From positions 62,001-126,000 of the forward strand of contig JAFRDO010000012.1 of NCBI GenBank assembly GCA_017403825.1: 64,000 bases of DNA, read 5' to 3'. Positions 36,960-47,036 of this stretch are shown here, one piece after another. Origin of the DNA: Kiritimatiellia bacterium (GTDB lineage Bacteria; Verrucomicrobiota; Kiritimatiellia; RFP12; UBA1067). Every line of letters begins with the position of its first letter. Positions within the stretch are counted from its first letter, which is position 1. Position numbers and translations under genes: made by a program. The notes under the pieces are model-generated. The model was given only the letters and a program-made list of their open reading frames with translations, was not told the origin of the DNA and ran no database searches.

Positions 36960-37454
36960 TTACGCCCTGATCGCCGCGATCTCCTCGGCGCTGCGGAGCT
37001 TCATGAGCGCGTTCATCGTGGCCTTGACCACGTTGAGGCGGTTCTTGGAGCCGAGCGACTTGCCGACCGCGTCACGTATGCCGACGGCCTCGAGGACAGG
37101 GCGCATGCCGCCGCCGACGATGAGGCCCGTGCCGTCCGGCGCAGGCTTGAGGATCACCCTGCCGCCGTCGCAGACTCCCTCGACGTCATGCGGGATGGTC
37201 TTGCCGCGCAGCGTGACCGTGCGCATGTCCTTGCGGGCCGCTTCGCCGCCCTTGCGGATGGCATCGGCGACCTCGTTGGCCTTGCCGAAGCCCACGCCGA
37301 CCTTGCCGGCCTTGTCGCCGACCACGATGACGGCGGAGAAGCTCATGCGGCGGCCGCCCTTGACGGTCTTGGCGCACCTGTTGATGAACACGGTATGCTC
37401 GTCGAGGTTGTCCTCGGCTGCCGCGTCGGAACGCTTGTCGCGATTGAAAGCCAT
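36960..37454 (-). CDS. rpsE: 30S ribosomal protein S5
   Basis: The true start is the ATG at 37454 (M-A-F-N-R-D-K), preceded by GGAGGA; the longer frame to 37961 runs through rplR in another frame. The 164-residue product has the S5 motif F-S-A-V-I-V-V-G-D-K-A-G-K-V-G-V-G-F-G-K and the C-terminal A-V-G-I-R-D segment. It lies directly upstream of rplO, where most bacteria have rpmD in between. Confidence 0.96.
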   Translation of the reverse strand: MAFNRDKRSDAAAEDNLDEHTVFINRCAKTVKGGRRMSFSAVIVVGDKAGKVGVGFGKANEVADAIRKGGEAARKDMRTVTLRGKTIPHDVEGVCDGGRVILKPAPDGTGLIVGGGMRPVLEAVGIRDAVGKSLGSKNRLNVVKATMNALMKLRSAEEIAAIRA

Positions 37455-37456
37455 TG

Positions 37457-37822
37457 TTACCGATCCTCCTCTTTCTTGGCGCGGATGGAGAGGCCCGCCT
37501 CCACGACGGCCTCGACGATTGCCGCGACGCGGCCCGTATACTTGTTGCCGCCGCGGTCGACGACCACGGTCGATATGCCGGCGGCCTTCGCGGCCTCGGC
37601 CGCTGCGGCGCCGAGCGCCTTGGCGGTGTCGAGGTTGGCGTGCGCGTCCTTCAGGCTGTTCGCCTGGGCGAGCGTACGGCCGGCGTCGTCGTCGATGAAC
37701 TGCACGTACATGTGCTTGTTCGAGATGCAGATCGACAGGCGCGGACGCGCTGCCGTGCCGACGATGCGCTGACGCAGGCGGAGATGCCGCTTCTGGCGCT
37801 GTACCTTGCGGTTGAAGCTCAT
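37457..37822 (-). CDS. rplR: 50S ribosomal protein L18
   Basis: This 121-residue protein starts at the ATG at 37822, which overlaps the rplF stop by one base. It has the L18 pattern R-P-R-L-S-I-C-I-S-N-K-H-M-Y-V-Q-F-I-D-D at about 31-50 and ends with V-V-D-R-G-G-N-K-Y-T-G-R-V-A-A, binding 5S rRNA. Confidence 0.95.
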   Translation of the reverse strand: MSFNRKVQRQKRHLRLRQRIVGTAARPRLSICISNKHMYVQFIDDDAGRTLAQANSLKDAHANLDTAKALGAAAAEAAKAAGISTVVVDRGGNKYTGRVAAIVEAVVEAGLSIRAKKEEDR

Positions 37823-38358
37823 TAGGCCACCTTCTTTCCTTGCTTGCGGCGGATGTGCTCGCCGACGTACTTGATGCCCTTGCCCTTGTACGGTTCGGCC
37901 GGGTAGTACGCGCGGATGCGCGCCGCCGACTCGCCGACAAGCGCCTTGTCGACGCCGACAAGCGTCACCTGGAGGCCGTCGTTCTCGACGGTGCACGTGA
38001 TGCCGTCCGGCACCGTGAATATCTTGGGCGAAGCGAAGCCCAGCGAGAGCGCGAGCTCCTTGCCCTTGAGCACGGCCTTGAAGCCGGTGCCTTCGATCGA
38101 GAGCTGCTTCTTGTAGCCAACGGACACGCCTACCACCATGTTGTGGATAAGCGCGCGGGCCAGGCCGTGGAAGTTGCCGAGCGCGGCGTCGTCTGCGCAC
38201 GAGACGACGATACGGCCGTCTTCCGCCTTCGCCGTGATGCCGTCATGCATCGTGTAGGAAAGCTCCCCGAGCTTCCCCTTCACCGTCACCTTCTGGCCGT
38301 CGACGGAGGCGGTTACGCCTTCCGCGAGCGTGACGGGTTCCTTGCCGATTCGAGACAT
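37822..38358 (-). CDS. rplF: 50S ribosomal protein L6
   Basis: This 178-residue protein has the L6 start M-S-R-I-G-K-E-P-V and the C-terminal A-A-R-I-R-A-Y-Y-P-A-E-P-Y-K-G-K-G-I-K-Y motif. It keeps the two-domain length of bacterial L6. Confidence 0.96.
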   Translation of the reverse strand: MSRIGKEPVTLAEGVTASVDGQKVTVKGKLGELSYTMHDGITAKAEDGRIVVSCADDAALGNFHGLARALIHNMVVGVSVGYKKQLSIEGTGFKAVLKGKELALSLGFASPKIFTVPDGITCTVENDGLQVTLVGVDKALVGESAARIRAYYPAEPYKGKGIKYVGEHIRRKQGKKVA

Positions 38359-38377
38359 TGTCTTGGACTCCTCTTAC

Positions 38378-38770
38378 TTAAGCTACGGTGCAGATGAGCT
38401 CCCCGCCTATGCGGGCCTTCTTCGCCTCTGCGCCGGACATGACGCCCTTCGAGGTGGAGAGGATCGCAAGGCCCATTCCGTCGAGGACGGACGGTATCTC
38501 GGGAACCGAGACGAACCGGCGCAGGCCGGGCTTCGAGATGCGCTTGAGCTCCGTGATGGCGGGCAGGGCCCGCTCGGTGTACTTCAGCGTGATCACGAGC
38601 TGCTTCGGGAACTCGGACGTCGTGACGGCGTCGGCGATGTAGCCGGCCTCCTTCATGACGCGGGCGATCTCGCCTTTCAGTCCGCTCGCCGGGGTCTGCA
38701 CGGAGAAAAGGCGGGCCTTCAGACCGTTGCGGATCGTCGTGAGCATGTCGGAAATGGGATCTATGGACAT
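38378..38770 (-). CDS. rpsH: 30S ribosomal protein S8
   Basis: This 130-residue protein starts M-S-I-D-P-I-S-D-M-L-T-T-I-R-N and ends G-G-E-L-I-C-T-V-A, both typical of S8, an rRNA-binding assembly protein of the small subunit. Confidence 0.96.
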   Translation of the reverse strand: MSIDPISDMLTTIRNGLKARLFSVQTPASGLKGEIARVMKEAGYIADAVTTSEFPKQLVITLKYTERALPAITELKRISKPGLRRFVSVPEIPSVLDGMGLAILSTSKGVMSGAEAKKARIGGELICTVA

Positions 38771-38795
38771 GTGCTGGACTCCTTTTCTTCTTTCG

Positions 38796-38981
38796 TTACC
38801 ACGATGCCTTGGTCACGCCGGGCACGAGGCCGGCGACGGCGAGCTCGCGGAAGCAGAGACGGCAGACTCCGAACTTGCGGAGGTAGGCGTGACGCCGCCC
38901 GCAGCGCTGGCAGCGGTTGTAGGCGCGGACCTTGAACTTCGGCGTGCGCTTCTGCTTTTCGATGAGACACTTCTTGGCCAT
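38796..38981 (-). CDS. rpsN: 30S ribosomal protein S14, zinc-binding type
   Basis: This 61-residue protein is the short zinc form of S14: four cysteines form two pairs (C-Q-R-C and C-R-L-C) and the C-terminus is P-G-V-T-K-A-S-W. It lies between rplE and rpsH, the expected place. The sequence ends before the rpsH ribosome-binding site. Confidence 0.95.
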   Translation of the reverse strand: MAKKCLIEKQKRTPKFKVRAYNRCQRCGRRHAYLRKFGVCRLCFRELAVAGLVPGVTKASW

Positions 38982-38984
38982 GAC

Positions 38985-39518
38985 TTAGCTCCTTCCTGCG
39001 AACGGCATGCCCATGGAGACGAGAAGCTCCCTGCAGGCCGCGTTGTCGGTGGACGAGGTCACGAAGGTGACGTCCATTCCGGAGTGAACTGCGGAATCCA
39101 CGAGCTCCGGGAAGATCGTGTGCTCCTTGATGCCGAGCGTGTAGTTGCCGGCGCCGTCGAAGCCGCGGTTGGGAACGCCGCGGAAGTCGCGGATGCGGGG
39201 CAGCGCCGCCGAGATGAGGCGGTCGGCGAACTCCCACATGCGCACGCCGCGCAGGGTGACCTTCGCTCCGATGACCATGCCCTCGCGCAGCTTGAAGTTC
39301 GAGATCGACTTCTTCGCGCGGCAGAGCATAGGCTTCTGCCCGGTGATGGTAGCAAGGTCGTCCACAAGCGTCTTCTGCTCGTCCTTGGAGACGATGCCGA
39401 AGCCCATGTTGATGACGATCTTCTGGAGGCGCGGAACGAGCATACGGTTGGTGATTCCAAGCTTCTTCTCGAGCTCGGCCACCATGCGCTCCGCGTATTC
39501 GTCTTTGAGTCTTGCCAT
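38985..39518 (-). CDS. rplE: 50S ribosomal protein L5
   Basis: This 177-residue protein carries the L5 pattern I-V-I-N-M-G-F-G and A-K-K-S-I-S-N-F-K-L-R-E-G, and binds 5S rRNA. The start M-A-R-L-K-D-E-Y fits the family. Confidence 0.96.
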   Translation of the reverse strand: MARLKDEYAERMVAELEKKLGITNRMLVPRLQKIVINMGFGIVSKDEQKTLVDDLATITGQKPMLCRAKKSISNFKLREGMVIGAKVTLRGVRMWEFADRLISAALPRIRDFRGVPNRGFDGAGNYTLGIKEHTIFPELVDSAVHSGMDVTFVTSSTDNAACRELLVSMGMPFAGRS

Positions 39519-39536
39519 GACAGTTTCGTTCCTTCC

Positions 39537-39848
39537 TTAGAGGGGCTTCCCGCTCTTGACGGAGAGGCGGGCCTTCTTGCCCTCCTTGTCGCCCGTCCTG
39601 ACGCGCGTGCCCGCCTTCTTCTCGGCGTCGTAAGGCATGAGCTTGCTGATGCGGATCGGGAACTCCCGTTCGATGAGGCCGCCGGCGGTCTTCTCGGTGC
39701 GGCGCACCGCCTTCTTGTGGACGTTTATTCCGCCCACTACCGCAGTGCCCTTCTTGGCGTTCACGCTCAGCACCGTGCCGGTCTTGCCTGCGTCATTGCC
39801 GCAGGTCACGATCACGGTGTCGTTCTTCCTGATTCTTGCGAGTGACAT
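39537..39848 (-). CDS. rplX: 50S ribosomal protein L24
   Basis: The ATG at 39848 (M-S-L-A-R-I-R-K-N-D) gives 103 residues with the KOW motif V-I-V-T-C-G-N-D-A-G-K-T-G-T-V-L. The longer open frame to 40169 is a frame through rplN and is not the start. Confidence 0.95.
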   Translation of the reverse strand: MSLARIRKNDTVIVTCGNDAGKTGTVLSVNAKKGTAVVGGINVHKKAVRRTEKTAGGLIEREFPIRISKLMPYDAEKKAGTRVRTGDKEGKKARLSVKSGKPL

Positions 39849-39862
39849 TTCGTTGCTCCTTC

Positions 39863-40228
39863 TCAGACCACTTCCGGGGCCATCGAGAGTATCTTCATGT
39901 AGTTCTTCTCGCGGAGCTCGCGGGCGACCGGCCCGAACACGCGGGTACCGATCGGGTTGAGCTTCGAGTCGACGAGGACGCACGCGTTCTGGTCGAAGTG
40001 AACCATCGAGCCGTCCTCCCTGCGGATCGGCTGGCCAGTGCGTATGATGACGGCGGTCGCGACCGAGCCCTTCTTCACGGACGAGGTCGGCGAAGCCTCC
40101 TTTATCGCAACGCGGATCACGTCCCCGAGATGGGCGTACTCCTTGCGCTGCTTGAGGATGCGGAAGCACATCGCGCGCTTGGCGCCGGTGTTGTCCGCCA
40201 CTACGAGGTTGGAGAGTTCCTGAAGCAT
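39863..40228 (-). CDS. rplN: 50S ribosomal protein L14
   Basis: This 121-residue protein has the L14 patterns V-A-D-N-T-G-A-K and G-T-R-V-F-G-P-V-A-R-E-L-R. It is in the standard place after rpsQ. Confidence 0.97.
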   Translation of the reverse strand: MLQELSNLVVADNTGAKRAMCFRILKQRKEYAHLGDVIRVAIKEASPTSSVKKGSVATAVIIRTGQPIRREDGSMVHFDQNACVLVDSKLNPIGTRVFGPVARELREKNYMKILSMAPEVV

Positions 40229-40244
40229 GTCGGCTTCTCCTTGC

Positions 40245-40505
40245 TTACTTCGCGTCCGCGACGATGCGCCAGCGCTTCGTGGCGCTCATCGGACGCGTTT
40301 CCATGATGGTCACCGTGTCGCCGACCTTGGCCGTGTCGGCCTCGTCGTGCACATGGTAGTTCTTCGTGCGCGTGACGACCTTGCCGTACATCGGGTGGCG
40401 CTCGCGGTACGAGACCGCGACCTTGACGCTCTTCGCGCCCATCCGCGATACGACCACGCCCTTGCGCACCTTGCGCGCACCGCGGCTGCTGCTTTCCGTG
40501 CTCAT
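40245..40505 (-). CDS. rpsQ: 30S ribosomal protein S17
   Basis: The ATG at 40505 gives 86 residues with the S17 K-V-R-K-G-V-V-V-S and H-P-M-Y-G-K-V-V-T-R-T-K motifs. The start shares one base with the rplP stop, leaving no room for rpmC (L29), which normally lies between the two. Confidence 0.95.
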   Translation of the reverse strand: MSTESSSRGARKVRKGVVVSRMGAKSVKVAVSYRERHPMYGKVVTRTKNYHVHDEADTAKVGDTVTIMETRPMSATKRWRIVADAK

Positions 40506-40927
40506 CAGATCTTTACTCCTGCGCGGGTGATGAATTTCGTGTGGATTCCGATCTTGGTCGCCGCGAGGCGGAGGCACTCCTTGGCGACCTCCTCGCTGAC
40601 GCCCCCGACCTCGAAGAGTACCTTGCCGGGGAGGATGACGGCCGCCCAGAACTCCGGGTTGCCCTTTCCTCCGCCCATGCGCACCTCTATCGGCTTGCGA
40701 GTGACGGGCTTGTCGGGGAACACACGTATCCAGAGCTTCCCCTTGCGCTTCATCTCGCGGTTGATCGCGACGCGGCACGCCTCGATCTGCGTGGCCGTCA
40801 GGAGGCCGCGCGTCAGCGCCTTAAGGCCGAACTCGCCGTATGCGAGCTCCGTGCCCGACGTTGCGTATCCCGCGCGGTTCCCCTTGGAGACCTTGCGGTA
40901 CTTGACTCTCTTGGGCATCAAAGGCAT
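40505..40927 (-). CDS. rplP: 50S ribosomal protein L16
   Basis: This 140-residue protein has the L16 opening M-P-K-R-V-K-Y-R-K, preceded here by three extra residues (M-P-L), plus [13 protein letters not shown]. Either the ATG at 40927 or 40918 could be used; a GGAGGG site lies upstream of both. Confidence 0.96.
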   Translation of the reverse strand: MPLMPKRVKYRKVSKGNRAGYATSGTELAYGEFGLKALTRGLLTATQIEACRVAINREMKRKGKLWIRVFPDKPVTRKPIEVRMGGGKGNPEFWAAVILPGKVLFEVGGVSEEVAKECLRLAATKIGIHTKFITRAGVKI

Positions 40928-40930
40928 GGC

Positions 40931-41626
40931 TTACCGACCCTCCTTGCGGTCCCCGCGCTCGCGCCGGTCGCCGCGGCGCTCGCCGCGGGGCTGACGGGCC
41001 TGGAACCCTTCCTTCTTGCAGATCCACACCTTCAGGCCGATCTTGCCGGCCGTGGTGTTCGCCTCCGCGAAACCGTAGTCGATGTTCGCGCGAAGCGTGT
41101 GAAGCGGAACCTTGCCCTCGCGGGACCATTCGACGCGCGCGATCTCCGCGCCGTTGATGCGGCCGCCGGCGTGGATCTTGATGCCGTCCACGCCCATGTC
41201 CATCGCAACCTTCATGGCGCGCTTCATCGCCCTCTTGAGCATGATGCGGCGCTCGAGCTGCAGCGCGATCGACTCGGCCACGAGCTGCGCGTCGGCGTCG
41301 GCCCCCTGGACCTCCTTGATCTCAAGGTAGACCTCCTTGCCGGTCATCTTGGACAGCTCTTCGCGCGTCGCCTCGACGTCGCCGCCCTTGCGGCCGATGA
41401 TAACGCCCGGACGGGCGCTGAAGAGGGTGACGCGCACGCGGTTCGCGTAGCGCTCGATCATGATCCGGGAAATGCCGGCCTCGACAAGACGCTTCTTGCA
41501 GACATCGCGGATGCGCTGGTCCTCCACAAGGAACGCGCCGAAGGACTTCTTGGGCGCGAACCAGCGGCTGCCCCAGGCGTGGTTGACGCCGACGCGGAAA
41601 CCGACGGGATTGACTTTCTGTCCCAT
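40931..41626 (-). CDS. rpsC: 30S ribosomal protein S3
   Basis: The ATG at 41626 (M-G-Q-K-V-N-P-V-G-F-R) gives 231 residues. The KH domain shows P-G-V-I-I-G-R-K-G-G, and the C-terminus is extended with Arg/Gly-rich sequence. The longer frame to 41917 goes through rplV and is rejected. It overlaps the rplV stop by one base. Confidence 0.96.
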   Translation of the reverse strand: MGQKVNPVGFRVGVNHAWGSRWFAPKKSFGAFLVEDQRIRDVCKKRLVEAGISRIMIERYANRVRVTLFSARPGVIIGRKGGDVEATREELSKMTGKEVYLEIKEVQGADADAQLVAESIALQLERRIMLKRAMKRAMKVAMDMGVDGIKIHAGGRINGAEIARVEWSREGKVPLHTLRANIDYGFAEANTTAGKIGLKVWICKKEGFQARQPRGERRGDRRERGDRKEGR

Positions 41627-41985
41627 TACTTCTTCTCCTTCTTGACCTTCTTCTCGTCCGTGAGAACGACCTTGCAGTGGCACAGGCGGCGGGCGATCGG
41701 ATGCGCGGAGCCGCGGGCCGTCGGCCAGTAGCGGCGCATGCGCACCGACTCGTCTAGCACGCACAGCTTCACGGTAAGCGCGCCCGCGTCGGCGACGCCG
41801 TTGTTGTTCGCGGCGTTCGCCATGGCGCTCTTGAGCGTCTTGCGGATGATCTCGGCCGCCTTCTTCGGCGAGAACTCGACGACCTTCAGCGCCTCTGAGG
41901 CCGCGAGGCCCTGGCACGCGCGGCAGAGCGGACGGCCCTTGAAGGCCGACATGCGCGCATTGCGGGTAATGGCGATGACTTCCAT
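41626..41985 (-). CDS. rplV: 50S ribosomal protein L22
   Basis: This 119-residue protein has the L22 core (K-A-A-E-I-I-R-K-T-L-K-S-A-M-A-N-A) and the loop A-R-G-S-A that lines the exit tunnel (here ...P-T-A-R-G-S-A-H-P-I). A short Lys-rich tail follows. Family length is about 110. Confidence 0.95.
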   Translation of the reverse strand: MEVIAITRNARMSAFKGRPLCRACQGLAASEALKVVEFSPKKAAEIIRKTLKSAMANAANNNGVADAGALTVKLCVLDESVRMRRYWPTARGSAHPIARRLCHCKVVLTDEKKVKKEKK

Positions 41986-41995
41986 TGTCTACTCC

Positions 41996-42274
41996 TTACT
42001 TCTCGGCCTTCGCCACGCTGTTGCCGTGCGACTTGAACGTGCGCGTCGGGGCGAACTCGCCGAGCCGGTGGCCGACCATGTTTTCCGTGATGAAGATCGG
42101 CATGTGCTGCCGGCCGTTGTGAATCGCAAACGTGAGGCCGACGAAGTCAGGAATCACCATCGACCGGCGGCTCCACGTCTTGATCGGCTGCTTCTTGCCG
42201 CTCGCCTTCATCTTCTCGACCCTGCGGAGGAGGCTTTCCTCTACATAGGGCCCCTTCTTAAGAGAACGTGCCAT
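41996..42274 (-). CDS. rpsS: 30S ribosomal protein S19
   Basis: This 92-residue protein starts [11 protein letters not shown] and has [11 protein letters not shown] plus [12 protein letters not shown], all typical of S19. Confidence 0.97.
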   Translation of the reverse strand: MARSLKKGPYVEESLLRRVEKMKASGKKQPIKTWSRRSMVIPDFVGLTFAIHNGRQHMPIFITENMVGHRLGEFAPTRTFKSHGNSVAKAEK

Positions 42275-42277
42275 GGA

Positions 42278-43102
42278 TTATTTCCTCCTCTTGACGATCA
42301 CCTTGTTAGAGGCCTTCCGCTTCGCGCGCGTCTTGCCGCCCTTCGCGAGCTTGCCCCACGGCGAACACGGGTGCGAACCGCCGGACGTACGGCCCTCGCC
42401 GCCGCCCATCGGGTGGTCGACAGGGTTCATGGCGACGCCGCGCCCCGTCGGGCGGAGGCCCATATGGCGCTTGCGGCCGGCCTTGCCGAGCTTGATCGAG
42501 CCCCAGTCCTTGTTGCCGACCGAGCCGACGCACGCAAGGCAGCGCCCGTCAAAGATGCGGACTTCGCCGGACGGCATCTTGAGCGTCACGCGGCCGCCGT
42601 CGCGCGCCATCACCTGGCAGGAGTTGCCGGCAGACCGGCAGACCTTCGCGCCCTGCCCGGGCACGAGCTCGATCGCATGGACCGCCAGCCCGAGCGGAAT
42701 CTGCGAGAGCGGCAGGCAGTTGCCCAGCGTCGCCTCGGCCTTCGGGCCGCTTGTCACCTTCATGCCCTGCTTGAGGCCGTCGGGCGCAAGAATGTAGCTC
42801 TTCACGCCGTCCGCGTACTCCAAGAGCGCCAGGTACGCGCTGCGCGTGGGATCGTACGCGATGTCCTTGACTGTCGCCTCTACGCCGAACTTGCGGCGCT
42901 TGAAGTCGACTATCCTTATGCGCTGCTTGGCGCCGCCGCCCCTGTGGCGGACCGTGATGCGCCCCTGGTTGTTGCGGCCCGCCTTCTTGCGGAGCGCCTT
43001 AGTAAGCGACTTCACCGGACGCTTCTCGGTGATTTCCTCGAACGTGGCGGATTCGCGGAAGCGGATGCCGCTCGAACGGGGCTTGTAGGTCTTCAGTGCC
43101 AT
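42278..43102 (-). CDS. rplB: 50S ribosomal protein L2
   Basis: This 274-residue protein shows the L2 pattern K-T-Y-K-P-R-S near the start, H-R-G-G-G-A-K-Q, and the C-terminal G-V-A-M-N-P-V-D-H-P-M-G-G-G-E-G-R that is essential for peptidyl transfer. Length is standard. Confidence 0.97.
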   Translation of the reverse strand: MALKTYKPRSSGIRFRESATFEEITEKRPVKSLTKALRKKAGRNNQGRITVRHRGGGAKQRIRIVDFKRRKFGVEATVKDIAYDPTRSAYLALLEYADGVKSYILAPDGLKQGMKVTSGPKAEATLGNCLPLSQIPLGLAVHAIELVPGQGAKVCRSAGNSCQVMARDGGRVTLKMPSGEVRIFDGRCLACVGSVGNKDWGSIKLGKAGRKRHMGLRPTGRGVAMNPVDHPMGGGEGRTSGGSHPCSPWGKLAKGGKTRAKRKASNKVIVKRRK

Positions 43103-43120
43103 ATTGGTCGGTCTCCCTCT

Positions 43121-43423
43121 TTATGCGAGCTCGATGCGCTCGCCCTCCTTGACGGTGACGATCGCCTTCTTCCAGGTGGCCTCGCGCACCTGACGGCGCG
43201 TGCCGCGGACGAAGCGAAGACCGCCCTTCATGTTCGCCGTGCGAACGGCAAGCACGTGCACGCCGAACGCCTTCTCCGCCGCCGCCGCGATCTGCGGCTT
43301 GCGGGCGTCGGGCGCGACCTCCAGCAGGTAGCGGCCCTCCGCAGACATGCGGGAGCCCTTCTCTGTGATCAGCACGTCGAGGATCACGCCCTCGGTCTTG
43401 GCCTTGAGTTCTGCCTTAGTCAT
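43121..43423 (-). CDS. rplW: 50S ribosomal protein L23
   Basis: The ATG at 43423 (M-T-K-A-E-L-K-A) gives 100 residues. The L23 pattern V-L-I-T-E-K-G and A-V-E-K/A-A-A-E-K-A-F-G-V is visible. The upstream extension to 43474 lies inside rplD and is not coding. Confidence 0.93.
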   Translation of the reverse strand: MTKAELKAKTEGVILDVLITEKGSRMSAEGRYLLEVAPDARKPQIAAAAEKAFGVHVLAVRTANMKGGLRFVRGTRRQVREATWKKAIVTVKEGERIELA

Positions 43424-43436
43424 GACGCATGCTCCT

Positions 43437-44030
43437 TCACTTCGTGATGCGCGCCATGAGCGCGTCGAAACCATCCTTGTCGCAGACCAGCTTGCGGTTC
43501 GCGAGAACCGTGTACACGTCGAGCGACCCGGCCGTGGAATAGTCGATGCCCGGGAGGTTGCGCATCGTGAGGAACACCGTCTCGTCGACGTCGCGCTGCA
43601 CGATCACCGCCGTGCGGTCGACGCCGAGCTCCTTCAGGAACTTCGCCATCAGCCGCGTCTTCGGGGCCTCGAACTCGAACTTGTCGACGACAATCACGTC
43701 GCCCTCCGCAAGACGGTCGGAAACCGCCCTCGCGAACGCCAGCGCAACGACCTTCTTGTTCACCTTTTGCGCGAACGAGCGCGGATGCGGCCCGTGGGCC
43801 ACGCCGCCGCCGCGCCACACCGGCGACTGGCGGAAGCCGGCGCGGGCGTTGCCCGTGCCCTTCTGCTTCCAGGGCTTCTTGTTCGAGCCCGCGACCTCGC
43901 CCTTGCTCTTGGTGGACGCCGTGCCCGCGCGCCGCGCGTTGCGGATCGCCGTCACCACGTCCTTGACCGCCTGCGCGCCCTTGTCGAGCGTCAGCGCAGA
44001 CTTGTCGAAGACTGTCTCGATCTTCTTCAT
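43437..44030 (-). CDS. rplD: 50S ribosomal protein L4
   Basis: This 197-residue protein has the L4 loop K-P-W-K-Q-K-G-T-G-N-A-R-A-G near 52-65 that reaches the exit tunnel. In E. coli L4 also represses its own operon at the leader; a terminator-like hairpin is present in the leader here, so a similar autoregulation is possible. Confidence 0.96.
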   Translation of the reverse strand: MKKIETVFDKSALTLDKGAQAVKDVVTAIRNARRAGTASTKSKGEVAGSNKKPWKQKGTGNARAGFRQSPVWRGGGVAHGPHPRSFAQKVNKKVVALAFARAVSDRLAEGDVIVVDKFEFEAPKTRLMAKFLKELGVDRTAVIVQRDVDETVFLTMRNLPGIDYSTAGSLDVYTVLANRKLVCDKDGFDALMARITK

Positions 44031-44036
44031 GACTCC

Positions 44037-44705
44037 TTACGCCCCCTTCTTCGCCTTCGCGGCGATCACGTTGTTCTTGAGGGACTTGCGGACGAACACG
44101 ATGCCGTTGCGGGCGCCGGGGACCGACCCCTTCACCAGCAGGGCGTTGTCGTCGGGACGGACCTGCACCACCTCGAGGTTGACAGCCTTGCGGTTGACCG
44201 CCCCCATGTGGCCGGGCATCTTCTTGCCCTTCTCGATCCAGCCCGGCAGGTCGCGCGCCGCAAGGCCGCCCGTGCGGCGCTTCGAGTGGCCGCCGTGCGT
44301 CATGTTGCCGCCCGCGAAGTTGTAGCGCTTCAGGACGCCGGCAAAGCCCTTGCCCTTCGTAACGCCCGTCACGTCAACGAACTTGACGCCATCGAAGTTG
44401 GACACCGTAAGCACGTCGCCGACCTTGACCTCCTCGCCTGCGTCAAGCGCGAACTCGCGCAGCACGCGCACCTTCTTGTCCTTCAGCCCGCCGGTCTTCT
44501 CCTGATGGCCGCACACGGCCTTCGTCAGGCGCTTCGCCTTCTGCTCGCCGAAACCGAGCTGGGCCGCCACGTACCCGTCGCGCTCGAGCGTCTTCAACTG
44601 CACGACCGGGCAGGGACCGACCTCGAGCACCGTCACGCACATGCGACGGCCCTCAGCGTCGAACACCTGGGTCATGCCGATCTTCTTGCCGATCAAACCT
44701 TCCAT
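44037..44705 (-). CDS. rplC: 50S ribosomal protein L3
   Basis: This 222-residue protein opens M-E-G-L-I-G-K-K-I-G-M-T-Q-V-F and carries G-K-G-F-A-G-V-L-K-R-Y-N-F near the middle, the L3 signature. It follows rpsJ by 12 bases. Confidence 0.97.
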   Translation of the reverse strand: MEGLIGKKIGMTQVFDAEGRRMCVTVLEVGPCPVVQLKTLERDGYVAAQLGFGEQKAKRLTKAVCGHQEKTGGLKDKKVRVLREFALDAGEEVKVGDVLTVSNFDGVKFVDVTGVTKGKGFAGVLKRYNFAGGNMTHGGHSKRRTGGLAARDLPGWIEKGKKMPGHMGAVNRKAVNLEVVQVRPDDNALLVKGSVPGARNGIVFVRKSLKNNVIAAKAKKGA

Positions 44706-44717
44706 GACACCCTCCCG

Positions 44718-45026
44718 TCAGACCTTGATGGTGATGTCCACGCCCGCCGGCAGGTTGAGCTTCTTCAGCTCGTCGATCGTCTGCGCCGTCGGGTTGACGA
44801 TGTCGAGAAGCCGCTTGTGCGTGCGCATCTCGAACTGGTCCATCGACTTCTTGTCGACGTTGGGCGAACGGTTGACCGTGTACCGCTCGACGCGCGTCGG
44901 CAGCGGAATCGGCCCAACCACCTGCGCACCCGTTCCCCTGGCCGTGTCGATGATCCCACCGACGGCCTGGTCAAGCACACGATGGTCGTATGCCTGCAGG
45001 CGGATGCGCACTCTTTGCTGTTGCAT
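44718..45026 (-). CDS. rpsJ: 30S ribosomal protein S10
   Basis: This is the first gene of the operon. The ATG at 45026 gives 102 residues beginning [10 protein letters not shown] and including the S10 motif [16 protein letters not shown] strong purine-rich ribosome-binding region (AAGGAAAG) lies upstream. The long leader contains a hairpin with a T7 run (see separate feature). Confidence 0.96.
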   Translation of the reverse strand: MQQQRVRIRLQAYDHRVLDQAVGGIIDTARGTGAQVVGPIPLPTRVERYTVNRSPNVDKKSMDQFEMRTHKRLLDIVNPTAQTIDELKKLNLPAGVDITIKV

Positions 45027-45158
45027 CTTTTTTCTTTCCTTTTTCTCGTGCCCTGCGACTCGACGACCGCACCCTCGGCGGGCTCCACCCGGAGTTGCCG
45101 CCGGAAGCCCTTCGGAAGGCGCTTCGCGCGCGGTTGTGTCCCCTCGCAGCATCCCCGC

Positions 45159-45196
45159 AAAAAAATCCGCCCGCGATCACACCATGACCGCGGGCG
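45159..45196 (-). terminator. Terminator-like hairpin inside the rpsJ leader
   Basis: Stem arms 45168-45175 and 45189-45196 (8 bp, CGCCCGCG with CGCGGGCG), loop of 13 bases, then seven T on the minus strand. It lies about 70 bases downstream of the predicted start site and 130 bases upstream of rpsJ, as expected for an attenuator. Confidence 0.6.
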
Positions 45197-45301
45197 CTGC
45201 CCTGCGGCCACGACGCGACGGGATTTACTCGCCCGTATCGCGACCATCTTCTCTTGCGAAGAATGTATAAAGTATATCAAAAATTCTTCTGAAGCGCAAG
45301 G

Positions 45302-45330
45302 GGGGCAGTTGCGCACCGCGCAACTGCCCC
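45302..45330 (-). terminator. 12-bp inverted repeat after pilB
   Basis: Perfect 12-bp arms at 45302-45313 and 45319-45330 with a 5-base loop, just beyond the pilB stop. No T run follows on the minus strand, so termination here would need help or be weak. Confidence 0.4.
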
Positions 45331-45344
45331 GCGCAACGAAGATT

Positions 45345-47035
<1,691 letters not shown>

Positions 47036-47036
<1 letters not shown>

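Larger units (their letters stand above)
45027..45344 (-). promoter_or_regulatory. rpsJ leader with promoter and terminator-like hairpin
   Basis: This 318-base gap holds, on the minus strand, a promoter (TTGCGC at 45294-45299, 17-base spacer, TATACT at 45271-45276) giving a start near 45264, then a leader of about 238 bases. Inside it, 45159-45196 is an 8-bp hairpin followed by seven T (an intrinsic terminator), after which lie further GC-rich pairings up to the rpsJ start. Ahead of the promoter, 45302-45330 is a separate 12-bp inverted repeat just after pilB. Confidence 0.6.

Noticed and set aside
36960..37961. Apparent fusion of a 333-residue protein with rpsE
   Set aside because: The N-terminal part is another frame of rplR; a clean start with a ribosome-binding site lies at 37454.
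45302..45330. The 12-bp inverted repeat after pilB as the rpsJ attenuator
   Set aside because: It lies upstream of the predicted rpsJ promoter and has no T run, so it cannot attenuate rpsJ; it is better seen as a pilB 3' end element.
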